Assembly (NCBI GenBank): GCA_021399445.1
Contig: JAJTUQ010000003.1
Location: 1,426,001-1,490,000 of the forward strand
DNA from: Xylogone sp. PMI_703
Taxonomy: Eukaryota; Ascomycota; Leotiomycetes
Direction of reading: 5' to 3'
DNA: 64,000 bases
In this document: piece after piece, positions 10,943-22,876 of the stretch
Layout of the letters: each line of letters starts with the position of its first letter
Position numbering within the stretch: the stretch's first letter is position 1
Program-made: the position numbers and the translations under genes
The notes under the pieces: model-generated
Database searches by the model: none
What the model saw: the letters and a program-made list of their open reading frames with translations, nothing else
What the model was told of the DNA's origin: nothing

Positions 10943-13700
10943 TTACAAAATATCATCCTTGTAAGCAGACGAAACCGAGTCTATGGCTTCTTTGACTTGA
11001 TCTAAAACAGAAAAATCAGTACTGTGATCACAAATCTGGAAGCTCGGAAAAGGTATACTCACCTCTCATACCGCCCAAAGCTTCATAAGCAATGGAATAG
11101 TTCTTCAACGCATTCAAGACAAGCTGCAAGCCGTCCCGTAGCTGAGCCAGCAGCTTCTTTGCCCGCGCATTCGTCCCATCATCCACCGGCCCCATTAATC
11201 CCAATGTCTGCATCTTGTAGCTCAACATCACCATCGCGTAGGTACTCTGCATTGCGCAGCAGGCAAAAACCGGTACCATCCGTGGCAACTCCATCGGCCT
11301 CTGCGACGGCAACCGCAGCCCGCCACTGCTGTACATCCCCATGCTGGGCGGGTACGGCAGGTTTTTGAAGGACCGGGCGATATTGAATGCGGATTTGAGA
11401 CATATCTTGGCCGAGTAGTGGCTGCTGAACGGAAGAATGCCAAAGTTGTTATTCGAGACTGGCGACCCTGACGAGTACGTCGATGAGGGCGAGATGGAGA
11501 GATCGTCTACGGGGTACACGGGCGGCGGGTATATGGCGGTACAATTACATAGTAGGGAAAGATCATCTTTTGACATGGTGGGATCAGAGGAGTATGCAAG
11601 ATCGCAGTGCTTCTTGGTGAATATTGGCCGGTCAGAGAAGGCACAGTACCGATGCACCTTTATGCGTGCACTGTTTAAAGGTGTTAGCGGAACAAATCGC
11701 GACGGGATGTAAATGCTACTAACCTGTTCAATTTGATTCTGGCCATAATCCTCAACGACTCGGTCACACCGAGCTCGGTGCTGGTGGTAAATGTATCAGG
11801 TACCCAATCATCAGTTTTATTAATCAGTTGCTCTATCCTGCTCTCGAGTTCCAGCATGGTCTTCCACAAAGGTGTGATATCACCCTTTAACCTTAGTGTC
11901 TCCTGCAAGTCTATCACGAACTGAGTGGCTGAAACGATGGCTTGCTGTGCTTGAAGGAACATTGTCCATGACTTATGATGAATTAGTATACCAAAGGTGC
12001 GGTGGAACATGGAAGACGAATTCACTTACCTCAGGATCAGGTGAGAAGGTCGGTCGTACCGTTGTGAAACGAGGGTCGTACAACAAGATTGTTGGAGACT
12101 GCACATCATTCTTAGCTGGATGCCGGAGTTTGGGGGACGGCGCACTTACTGTGTTGCTCAAGATAAACCCCTGACATACACAAACATACTAGAAAATTCA
12201 ATTAATACCTGAAGAGAAGCATAAAGGGAGCATTATTACCGTCGTCCACCATACTCGTCGGTCCGATTCGGCAAAGAAGTCCTCCGCATCACCTCTGGCG
12301 TGCAGTCCAAGACCCATTGCCGCAACCAATGCTTGACCCGCTCGAGTACACATCTTGTTGATGTTGCCTCGTTGTCCATACTCGTAAGTGCTGAGAAGAA
12401 GAAAAGCAATCACACTTTCGTTCTCAAGTCGCACCTGAGGATGAAAGGGCTTCCGCGTGATGGATGGCGGTCCGCTACTGAGGGCATCTTCAGGATGGGT
12501 TGTTGAGTTGACCAGTTCCGACTCGATCTCAATGCTCTCAAGTGCTGATTGTGAGAAGGCATGGGCTTGCGCTCTTCTTGCGAGGACTGATTCTGGGCTG
12601 GTAGGGTCGGGATCGTCTGGGTGAGGGATAAGTGCGAGGTTGGCGGATATGGCTAGACTCAGCGGAGAAGAGGGTTCAAATTCGGGCTTGATACTGTTGA
12701 ATATGGCGTCGGCTGATCTTCGGGATCCGGACTGTACATTGTCCACAATCTGATGGGGTTCGGGTGGTGGTAGGACCGGGAAGTATTGGTGAATATAGAA
12801 GTAATATGCGTTGAGACTGAGATTGGGCAATGTGATCAGCAAGAGCATCCAGAGAGAAGAGAGGCATCACTGTGTTGTCAAATCAGAAGAGTAGTCTTTC
12901 TAGATCACTTACATGTCTTCGTCATTCGCATAGGTCCTAACAATTGGACGGCCAGAATTGGCATCTGGGGTTTTGTTTCTTTGGGTCGCACTGTTGTCCA
13001 CTGTACCAGTGCCATCGAACTGTGATGAGAAAATGCTATCGAATATAAAATCGGCATTCTCCCCAATTGAGTCCAGCTTCCACAGCCCAGCTCCTGGTTC
13101 CACCAACGAATGCGGCGAGGAGATCACTGCCAATCCACCGTCAGCTGGTCTATCTTCAAAAGAAATGATCCTTGCAGCCACTCACTATTGGACCCTTCTG
13201 ATATATCCGACAGCTCATGGTGAAAGTACATGAAGCCATTTGAGGTTGGCGAGGGCGGCTTTGCACCCAGCCCCGGAGGTGACGAGGAGGAGGAGGGCGA
13301 GGTCGAGGGCGAGGGCAGCTTCTTGCGTACTCTCGAACCACCACGCCTGCTGGGCGTGTAAGTGCAGACTTTACCCTTGGACAGGCACTGTGTCAACGGT
13401 TAACAAGACCGCGCGCAAACGGGTTGGCGCCACAGGAGGTTGCGCCAAAGAAACAGCACTCATATATGGGATCACGGACATTGGAGCAATTGGGCTTCCC
13501 ATCGCAGCGTGTACGAGCAGCGCGACTGTCACGATGTTAGCGCAGCAGGCCTCTCAGGCAGTTTGGGGGGAGGAGAGGGAGGAGATGAGGTTCTCTTACC
13601 ATTCCAGACAGGCGAGCTTCACTGGCGGAACAGCGAACTTCTTCCTTTTCACTAGCGGAGTGCGCGAGATGCCACCCAGGGTCTCAGCCATCTCGATCAT
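10943..13700 (-). CDS. Zn2Cys6 transcription factor, RosA/NosA-like zinc cluster
   Basis: Heavily split gene; ATG at 13700 (alternatively 13691), stop TAA at 10943-10945. The zinc cluster is built from three exons: ACLEC, RAARTRCDGKPNCSN and CLSKGKVC. After splicing it fits C-x2-C-x6-C-x5-C-x2-C-x6-C, followed by TPSRRGGSR. The second Cys codon is itself split by an intron. A Ser/Pro-rich linker leads into the fungal-specific TF domain: NAYYFYIHQYFPVLPPP, then GLGLHARG, RRVWWTTYVCVCQGF and the C-terminal EALGGMRD. The exon junction 12913/12816 was needed to keep that frame open. A short last exon gives the tail QVKEAIDSVSSAYKDDIL. The cluster and the following arginines resemble regulators of sexual development such as RosA/NosA, a comparison from memory and uncertain. 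Nuclear DNA-binding regulator; targets unknown. Confidence 0.85.
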
Positions 13701-16278
13701 GCCACAATGGAAGGGCAGCTAAGGTGCCAGACGCATTGGCTGCCCAGAATGGGGCGGGGATTTCGAAGGGCCGGGGACCCAAATATCAAGCGTGTTTGGC
13801 GAGGGAGATGGAAAACGGAGTCGTTCGTGGTACGGTGAGAGGTTTGCTTGTTAGGTGTGGCGGAAGCAGGAGGTTCGAGGTCACCGCAACGAGGAACGAG
13901 AGTGTGGAGAGGACGGAAGTACAAGCACTGCAGCACAGTAAGCAGGTGGGCAAGCTCGGCAAGGTGGGGTTCTCCGTACCGGAATCCTTCGTTTGGTTGC
14001 GTTGGCGAGGAGTTGCAGTCACAGGTCTCAAGAGAGATTACTGTGTACTGCCAATTGCTGCAGAGAGGGAATTGTAAACTTGCTGGAAACTCCCGAGGAT
14101 GCTTGTGGGAGCAGACTGCGTGTCGACGGTGGACTTGGAGCTTAGAAGACCACAGGCACGACGTATCCAAATCCAAATCCCGGGCCGGGCTTTGAAGGTT
14201 TTGATAAGGGTCGAAACGTGCTCGATTTGCAACCGCTCGTCGTATGACAAGACGTACGACAATCGATAAGGCAAGAGATGCTCAGCCCAGCTCAGTGATT
14301 GTGGCGGTAGAGGTTGTATTGGGGAAGGATGTTCTCGCCCGAGAGAGAGGTCAGTTGTTGGTTTGAGCCCAGAGACAGTCAACAGTATAAAGAGCGACTC
14401 AATGGTTGCAGAACAATGCTAAGGAAGAGATTGAGGTTGGCCAGATATGTTGGCCTCGATGATGAAGAGTATCAGGTATTTACTGCATGAGGTGGTTTTT
14501 GCAACAATAAGACGGTCTTGTTGTCGCTGGCTCCTCTCAAGGCCGTCAATCATGTGATTTCGCCGAATTGGATTAATTCTGTCAGTGCTTACTAAAGAGG
14601 GCTCCAAAGGACCAATCAGTGCGCTCGTCTGAGCACATTACTAAACACCGAGGTCTAGAATCATCGCAACATCAACTTGCTCAGCGGTCAGCCACCAGAG
14701 TTGAAGATTTTAACTTCCTCTATTGCCTATAGCGTTATACCACCACCTTGATCGAACAGATATCATAGTCACTATACATGGTTTATTAAATCTTGCTCAA
14801 ACAATGGCTTTCTCCTTAAGGCCACAGGTCTCTACATACCGGCCTTTGCTGCTTGCGCTCCCTTCTTTTACTTTTCCAAAAATGTTCCTCTTTTCACGTA
14901 CCTTGCCTTTGGTCTCATCAATTATAAACTCTTACTCTCAAGATACTGGTCTGATCTGTCTCGCGTCCTCGCATGCCTGTTGGAAGTCATGGATGATATT
15001 GTTAATGTGCTCCACTCTCAATGAAAGTCGATGACACTAGGAGGATCTATGACACAGTCAGCATCGCGTGTAATCCGCCCTGGACTATGAGACGTTGAGA
15101 TTAAACAATCTCTTACCTAACTAGTCGCTAACACGAACTATGACCCATGGCCGTGCTCTTATTAAGAAAGTAATGGCGAGTGTGACCTTATTGGAAACGT
15201 GTCGTGACCGACTCGAACTCATCAAATTATAAGGAGAAGTTTCTGGAGCTGCAGCTGTCTTCGGGTGGCACTCACAGAGCCTGTGTATACCGTGCACATG
15301 TGAGTTGGTAATGTAGGGCAATATATCAAGTGTAAAGGCTTGTCCAATTCTTAGGATGTTTACTTGCAGGCGGTGCTGTGTGCCGTAGAAATGGAACATG
15401 GTTCTGCCCTAGCTTCTACATCACAGCGAACTGATAGATGTTAATATTACTCTTGCGTGATGCTAGATTATTCACTCTTTCTAAAGTGGCATATTTCACA
15501 GGGGTTTCATGGCGAAAAGACCATCTACGCTCCGCAATTTGACCCAACATGAATATTTGGGCACAAGCCTTAGCCAATCAAATTATCAATACAATAATTA
15601 ATCTACAGCTGTTACAACAAGTTGTGATGATGGATGGCTTAGTGTTGTACCATCCAGTTTTGGAGGAGGGTTTGTGATGCTCAACAGTGGGCGACCTCCT
15701 TATTCATCAATAAATAGCTGTTGATAAAGTTAACAGGATATGGTGCTTAGCCATTGGCTATTATGCACTCAGACCTTCGATTTTGATAAAATTATCACTA
15801 TGGACTGGTTATATTATCTATCGAAGTGGTTCGGGCTATTCATCAGCTTCGAGTGCCAAGTTAGATCAGTTGGTTTAAAACGATCAAATCAGATCAATCA
15901 GATCCGGGAAGTGATATCTCAACTGCTGGGCCGGAATAGAGAGTGTCCACCATGTCTCTTAGTAATGATAAGCTTAATGGGTGGTCTCTTGTTGCGTGGG
16001 CGATAGTCCGCCTGCGGGGTGTTCGGCAACCCCCAGACCAGGAATTGGCCGAGAATGGGCGCACGGACAATGTTTAAAAAACACCGAATCTCCCCACTTG
16101 CGGAGTTCTAGGGTACGACAGAGTGATGCCTCTATTGTATACGGTAGGAATTAGCCCACAGAGATTTGGGAGGACCATATATACTGTTATGCTAGTTAAG
16201 CCCAGTCTCAAGCCTTTTTGGGTTATAATAAACTTTCCTTTCAATGTGCACCTAATCATTCCTACCTAGTGCTTGAAG
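13701..16278. other. 2.6-kb intergenic region with one start-less hydrophobic frame
   Basis: Separates the Zn2Cys6 gene from the peroxisomal cluster, both transcribed away from it. The proximal half probably holds the regulator's promoter and 5' UTR. On the plus strand, 14752-15024 is open for 90 codons and reads as a membrane-like peptide (FAACAPFFYFSKNVPLFTY, then ending LEVMDDIVNVLHSQ), without an early ATG. It may be the remnant or last exon of a lost gene. Paired CGG/CCG triplets at about 16008-16032 could be Zn2Cys6 sites. Nothing else supported. Confidence 0.35.
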
Positions 16279-18466
16279 ATGACTACCATCAGTAATAATG
16301 TGAAAGTGACTGCATTGTCCATGCTCCTATGGGGTGGAAAAGATCGATTGAGGCGCCGTGAAGAGATACTCAAAGTTTTAACCAATAATCCAGTATTCTC
16401 AAAGTCACTGGTTACTGTTCCTTCTCTAGCTCGAAAAGACGCCTGGACACGTGCCGTGTTCCAGGCCCGGGAGTTGATTGCAATAAAAAAGATACATGGC
16501 TGGTCCAACGAGCAGTTCATTGAGGCTATCCGAATGATTGATGACTCTTTACCAGTCCTGCCGCAATTCAGGAGTGAGTGGAATCACATCCCAAGTTTGA
16601 GTCCTATCATATGGCATACTTTAGCTGACGGTTGAACTCCTCTGCCTAGTCTTCCTGTCAAACTTGGAAAGACAAATGTCTGATGAGCAGAAAAAGATCT
16701 GGGTGCCCAAAGCAGAGCGGTTTGAGATTTTTGGATGCTATGCACAAACTGAACTCGGCCATGGCTCGAACGTCAAAGGGATAGAAACAACAGCCACATT
16801 TGACGGAGACACAGATGAATTTATCATTAACTCACCTACACTCAGTAGTACTAAGTATTGGATCGGTGCATCCGGTATATGGGCAACCCATGCTTTGGTC
16901 GTGGCACGGTTGATAATTCACGGGAAAGACCTTGGAAACCACATTTTCCTAACCCAGCTTCGCAACCTGGAGACACAGGAATTAATGCCTGGTGTCGAGA
17001 TATATGAACTTGGACCCAAAGTATTTCAAGGAATGCTTGGGGTGGACAATGGAGCATTGCAATTTCATCAAGTTCGCGTTCCACGAAATCAAATGCTGGC
17101 CAGAAATGCGCAGGTCCACCGGGATGGAAGCTACAGCGCACCAAAGAATACCAAGCATTCTTACGGATCCATGGTCACGGTAAGAGCACTTATGGCTCAA
17201 ATTACTGGATTTGATCTTGTTAAGGCGGTAGCAACAGCATACCATTACACTACATTTAGAAAACAGTTCGGCGATAGGGGTGCAGAAGGTGAGACTCCGG
17301 TCTTCAACTATGCAAGCGTCAGATTCCGACTGCTCCCGCTTCTTGCAAAGGTAGATTTTGAATCAGCACGATGAATAGCTTGTGTGGTAACATCATGAGT
17401 AGGGTACTGCACTGATTCTTGTTGGCAGGACTGTGAAAGACGCATACGATCGTTACACCACCAACATGCTCAAAACGGGGGAGACTTCACAATTGGAGGA
17501 TCTTCATCTCCAGACGGTGGGTGCTAAGGTATACTCGACAGAAATCACTGCCAGAGGAATTGAGGTGTGCAGGATCGTGTGTGGTGGGCACGGCTATAGT
17601 GCTCTAGCTGGCTTCGGAAGGATGTACGCCAATGCAGTAAACGCCGTCACTTACGAGGGGGACAATTTCGTTCTTTCACAGCAGATCCCAAGAGCGATTT
17701 TGAAACATTATAGAAAGTAGGCTCAGTTTTTCTTCAAGTTGCTTAGTACTAATCGTATGTGCGGCAGTGGTACGGAGGGCACCTTGCCTAGCCTGGCAGA
17801 TTTGACCATACTAGGGCATGCAACGTCAAATCGGAATATCGTGCAGAGCAAAGTCGACTGGCTTGAGTATAAAAACCAGAAATGGGTGTTGGAAGAGCGT
17901 TTAGTACGGCTCATTAAGAGCCATATGGAAGATACCGAAAAGGGAAAGGATACTAGCTTTTCCGTCCACGCTCTGACGATGGCCTATTGTGATATGGTAT
18001 ATTGGAAAGGATTCTGGGAAGTAGTGAAAGCATGCGATATTGAGCTAAGAGAACAATTGGTGTCGTTGGTGCAAGTAGTAAGTACCTTCGATGAATTGTC
18101 CTAAGAGTGCAATTACTCGAGTCCTAATACTAACAGGTAGCATTCTAGTTTTCACTGTCCATTTTACAAGATGCTTACAAAGACCTTGTTGGAGAACAGT
18201 TTACTAGTCAAGACCAGCAAAATTCTTTGAAAGCAGCTTTTGAGGATGCTATTGACAGACTCGCTAGAAACACGGCATCAATTATCGATGGGTACGGCTT
18301 TACAGAGTACGAGATGGATAGTGCTCTTGCAAGAGCGGATATGAGCCCGTATGAAGCTCTCTGGAGAGGAGCGCAGAAAAGCGAGATGAATCACTTACAG
18401 CATCTCTGGCCTGCTATTGTGGGAGCGAGAGGTATTTGGAAGAACTTAGAAGCTTCTAAACTGTGA
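16279..18466 (+). CDS. Peroxisomal acyl-CoA oxidase (copy A)
   Basis: Five exons, 16279-16573, 16650-17350, 17403-17716, 17768-18077 and 18149-18466, join in phase to 645 residues, the usual length for acyl-CoA oxidases (640-700). FAD-dependent enzyme of the first beta-oxidation step, converting acyl-CoA to trans-2-enoyl-CoA with release of H2O2. Visible landmarks are CYAQTELGHGSNVKG in the middle domain, CGGHGYS in the C-terminal domain, and YEGDN, whose Glu is the family's catalytic base. The last three residues are SKL, a canonical PTS1, so the enzyme should be peroxisomal. The 51-nt third intron has a TACTAAT branch site. Same strand as the enoyl-CoA hydratase-like gene downstream, and part of a cluster with a second oxidase and an acyl-CoA ligase. 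The chain-length or branched-acid preference cannot be read from sequence. Confidence 0.93.
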
Positions 18467-19054
18467 ATGAATTAGGTGGAGATGAGTTCTGGCATAATGA
18501 TTACCGGATCAGCTTGCTATCAAATTTTGTATCTTGAGAAGTAACGATTCAAGCGGTTGAGGATAGATGGTCTGCTCGAACTGTGATTGGCACATCAACA
18601 ATACATGTAGATTATGATACCGAAGCTAAGCATCGATTCTCCAGCAAAGTCTAGATTAACTTGAAACTCAATCGATCACGGACTGACTCTTGAATACACA
18701 TTTGAGGTCGATATCCGGTGTATTAGCTGGAAATCATGTACTCTGAATTCTCTCCCCGCACCTAATACCGGATCTTCCCCAGATTACGGGCCTTGACTCG
18801 GGGTTCCACACAAAGAATGTGGAGACGGGACTACCACAGGGGGAAATCACCGCAGCGCCGGTTCGCCGATTGGTGGGGGTACGTGTTGCCGAGATCACCT
18901 CGGAACCATGTCTCTCATTCTGCTGTGAAGTTCTTTGGTCAGTAGGCATTGTGAAGCATCATCGTGTGTATTCTAGCTAATATTTGCGCGGGCCGGACCT
19001 TCAATCTTGCTTTGTCACCAATTAATCGTCTCTTTCCAAGGGAAAACAAAAATA
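18467..19054. promoter_or_regulatory. Intergenic, promoter of the hydratase-like gene
   Basis: 588 nt between two co-directional cluster genes. Contains the palindromic CGG-type stretch cgccggttcgccg at about 18855-18867, a possible Zn2Cys6 site by pattern only. No further coding sequence. Confidence 0.35.
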
Positions 19055-19894
19055 ATGTCATACAACGGCCTTACTGTCGACCGACAGGGAAAGATTTACA
19101 TTATCACACTGAGGATATCAGATGAAAATCGGTTAACCTCAACCTATTGTCAAGAAATTATCCGTGCATTCCATGATATCCAGCGACAAATTGGACCAGA
19201 TGCTGAGGGAGCAGTTGTTACGCGTGGGAACAATAGCAAGTTCTTCTGCACTGTACGTTGCAATTTCCAATATCTAGTATAATGACAGCTCTGATTTGGG
19301 ATATATAGGGATTAGACTTGAACGAAGGGGATACGAATGCATTTGCGAACACTGATGGATTCTATCCGGTATGCTGTCTACCAAATCGCTTGAGAGCTTT
19401 CCATAGGATTACAAGTAACTTATACATAGATGCTTCATACAATCTGCGATTTTCCGTATCCAACTGTTGCCTGCATCACGGGCCATACCTTTGGTGGTGC
19501 CTGCCTCTTTGCTCTTGCCCATGACTATAGGGTTATGAATTCGGAGCGGGGGTTTTTCTGCATGCCTCCGATCGAGCTTGGCCTTCACTTTGACGGCATT
19601 GGTGCATTACCAAAAGCGAAGTTGGCCCCTAAAACTGTCCGCAAGCTTCTCCAGGAAGCCCACAGATTTACAGGAAAGGAGGCGCTCGAGCATGGTATAG
19701 TGGATGTCCTTGCACAGCCCAGTACTATGTTTGATGAGGCTTTGGAGTTAGCCAAGAAGTGGGCGCCGAAGGCTCGGATGGGTGTATATAGTGTTATTCG
19801 GTCAGAGCAGATTGGGGATGCCATTGCCAAGTTCAAGGCCATTAGTTACGTCCACGGAAAACAGGTCAACAACCGACCAAAGGCGAAGATCTAG
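19055..19894 (+). CDS. Enoyl-CoA hydratase/isomerase family protein, peroxisomal
   Basis: Three exons, 19055-19252, 19309-19368 and 19430-19894, join in phase to 240 residues. The crotonase fold is recognisable: GLDLNEGDTN, then ITGHTFGGACLFALAHDYR, which supplies the oxyanion-hole glycines, then MPPIELGLHFDGIG. The family includes enoyl-CoA hydratases and delta3,delta2-enoyl-CoA isomerases; the HFDGIG form resembles fungal isomerase-like members, including the hydratase-type enzyme of the Alternaria AK-toxin cluster (from memory). The C-terminus is AKI, a PTS1 variant known from a Candida peroxisomal multifunctional enzyme, so peroxisomal import is likely. The gene converges on acyl-CoA oxidase B with only about 140 nt between stops. 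Probably acts directly after the oxidases; hydratase versus isomerase is undecided. Confidence 0.9.
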
Positions 19895-20037
19895 ATCATG
19901 AGGAAAGCACTTATTTAAAGCGTAGTCCATATCATAAAATTGCATTCACGCTTGCTGAATCACCTAGCAGCAGTTTGTGGCTGTTTTCCCTACCATACAT
20001 ATGGAACATGAGACTGGTGTGAGAGCTATTATTAACA

Positions 20038-22402
20038 CTACAATTTACTCAAAATCTGACCACCATCACCACTTCCCATGACAATCTCCGCAGTCCTATA
20101 ATCAGGATTAAATGTAACCCGGTTCAGAGGATTAAGCCTATGCGCCCGGTGAAATAGATCCTCATAAACTCTTCCATCGTAACGCCCGAGGGCACTGGCA
20201 TACGTCAACTTCAATCCCAAAGCAATACCGTAGTGATACGGGGCGCGCAAGGGTATACTATACCTATCCAAAAGATAATCTGGTAGGGCCCAGGCGTCTA
20301 CAAGAGGCACAGCATGAGGCCGGATTTGCTTCATCAACTCCAAAATTCTTTGGCCTAGTCCATCAAGTTGTTCATTATTAACTGCGCCTGCCTTATAAAA
20401 TTCACGATTTTCATTCTCGATAGTGTTTAAACTGAATAATCGGTAGAGGTCTCTCAGAACGTCTTTCAGCAAAGGAGACATCTTGTTTGATTGGAGGGCA
20501 TTATAAAACATGGTGACTAGTATCATTTGCGAGTGGGCTAAAACTAAATTAGTGCTTCAGTCATAAACTTGTGGTGAGAACATATCACCTCTACTCAGTT
20601 TGTGAAAATCTATGAGCAGGCTGTTGTAGGGTTCCTTCTGAATTTCTCTCCTCTTATAAACCTCGAAAGTCTACGTTCTGGTTAATAAGGATCACGTATA
20701 AAGTTTCTCCTGGTGCAAGGTATCATACTAGATATGCAGCTCTTCTTTTGAAGGCATTAAGGATTGCCGCATCGTCGTTAAATACATTGAATACTTGCCG
20801 TTGATCATTTTGCAGATACTCACGGAGGTTCTCTTCAGTGGCATTGATTGAGGAGTTCTTTTTATTTGAAGAGACTTCCTTTGCTTTCTTGATTAGATAC
20901 CTTGCAACTTGCTGCGTGATCATCCAATTATCACCCTCAACAGTAGGCTTGGAGAGGTAGTCGGAGTTGAGCTGGACGAGACCACTGCCCCCACCAAATC
21001 CGTGGCCTCCCATCGCCCTCCTGCAAGTCTCAATCCCGTTTGCAGCTAGATCTGTGCATAGGCTCTTTAGACCGGATGAAGTGCTATGAAGATCAGCCAG
21101 TGCAGCAAAGTCGCCTCCTTCAATCTCTTTTTGGGTTCTCTGATATAGGTCACCCATAGCCTGGCCGGTGTAATGGAGGGCAAAGGCTGTCGCGAGGAGA
21201 GGTAGTATACGGATTTGGACGCTTGAATAATCTAGCACTGCAGTCTCCAGGTCACTATCGCCGGCTGCATCTCTGTCCTTGAACTGGCGGCGGATTGACA
21301 GATATCGTACGGCGACTGTCACTGCTCTAGCAAGCACAAGACGAGCATGCATGACAATATTTGCCCGAACCTAAAAAGTAGTGAGTGATTTTGTCGGAAT
21401 ATGTGTAGCATTGGAAGTATCATACGAATGTCAACGAACCATATACTACATTTGGATTCTTTGGTTTGTGATAGGCTCCAGTGTCCGGATCAAGCTGAGC
21501 ATACCGGGAAAGCATCGAACTGTGTGGAATCCTAGAAACTAATTAACTACTTAGGAGTAGGATGACTTCTAAAAGGGATATAACCTATGGTGGTCGAACA
21601 ACATATATGCATTATCCATCGGTGCGTATCCATATTTTGGTCCTATATCGCCCACAACAATGCCCTTTAATGGCTGATGGGTTTTCATGTCGCGAACTTG
21701 TACTATGAAAGGATGCGGCCCGTGGTTATCATAAGCTTGAACAGCATCAGGCTTAGGAACTAAGAGCTGAGCCACGACAATTGCATGATTTGCTGTACGC
21801 CCAAGCGTGCCATTCCACCATTTACTAGAAGTCAAGGTTGGGCTGTGTAGGATAAAGTTTTTCTGAACAGGATTCCATATAGCTTGGAGCTCAAGACCTC
21901 GTACGTTGCTCCCGTGGCCCAGTTCAGTTTGAGCATAAGCACCAATAATCTCCCATGACTCAATTTTTGGCATCCAATATGCTTTCTGGGTATCGCTTGC
22001 CTGCTGGCGCACAGTTGTGGCAAACATACTCATATGTAAATGATACGGAGATACATCATCCACAAGGTACTCCGCCATCTTGCTATCCTCAGCATTCCAT
22101 GATAGTGTTACTGCGAGCCTCTGTAACTTTTTTGCCCGTGCAAGTCCAAGATGATATCGATCCGGGCGAGAAAGATTGGCTTGAGTTGTTTTGGAGAACA
22201 ATGGATCTTTCTCTAAAATAGAAGCAATATGAGCCTGGCGTTCAAGGAACTCAGGGGTGAACAGATGATTTGTTAACTCCTTTACTGGAAGTGATGATTT
22301 CGCCCGTTCCAGAGCAATAGTTGTGGCGCCATCTGGTTGCGCTGGTTTAAGTGCAGAAGTGAAATCCATGCTCGTGTAATATGTATTGCTATTCAAATTC
22401 AT
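20038..22402 (-). CDS. Peroxisomal acyl-CoA oxidase (copy B)
   Basis: Five exons, 22402-21585, 21531-21426, 21370-20729, 20670-20589 and 20537-20038, join in phase to 715 residues (683-704 if the ATG at 22369 is used). Family landmarks: AYAQTELGHGSNVRG, the FAD/substrate loop; RIPHSSMLSRY; and AMGGHGFGGGSG with VEGDN, which carries the catalytic Glu. The last residues are ILSKL, a canonical PTS1. It differs clearly from copy A, having a longer N-terminus and WWNGTLG against YWIGASG, so the two oxidases probably differ in substrate preference or successive cycles rather than being a recent duplicate. Transcribed towards the hydratase-like gene, and in the same direction as the transporter gene upstream of it. 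Confidence 0.93.
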
Positions 22403-22876
22403 CCCAGAAAATTTAAGTGTGATGTATCATGACATGAGTATATCTGATAAATAGGAAGTTGCTGATCTGCCACCGTTGATCTCTCTGACATTTCCATTTT
22501 AGGAAATCGCCGTCGCCGTGGAAATTTGACCGAGTCCCGAGTGAGCATGCGGGGAATCGGCATCACTAAACGGGCTCCTGACGGGCTACCTGGAGTACCG
22601 TCTTCTCCTATTATTCCCGGCTGAGAGAGTATTGCTGTCTTAAACCGTCGTTTCATGCGGTCATGCGTCTAATCTATGGTGCTCTTGGAATGAAACTCCA
22701 GGGGTCCTGTGTATAGGATCTGGATCATTACAACCGTATAAATCTTTTACTTGCTTGATCTTAGCAGAATTTGTATCACCTGGAAAGTATAAGAAGCGGT
22801 GTAAAGAGAGTAGATGATAATTGAATTTAGACTGTTAGCGTTGCCTTCGACTACACTGTGGAACTAGAAAGAGTAT
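22403..22876. other. Intergenic, promoter of oxidase B and 3' side of transporter gene
   Basis: 474 nt; holds a run of CG-rich triplets (cgccgtcgccgtgg near 22510) about 110 nt upstream of the oxidase B start. No gene. Confidence 0.4.

Noticed and set aside
13697..14176. Minus-strand frame of 159 codons upstream of the Zn2Cys6 gene
   Set aside because: Cys/His-rich by chance, no zinc-cluster spacing, and out of frame with the regulator start.
17351..17402. Apparent stop codon (TGA) in acyl-CoA oxidase A after LLPLLAK
   Set aside because: It lies inside a 52-nt intron with a GTAGAT donor; joining at 17403 restores the family sequence in phase, so the gene is intact.
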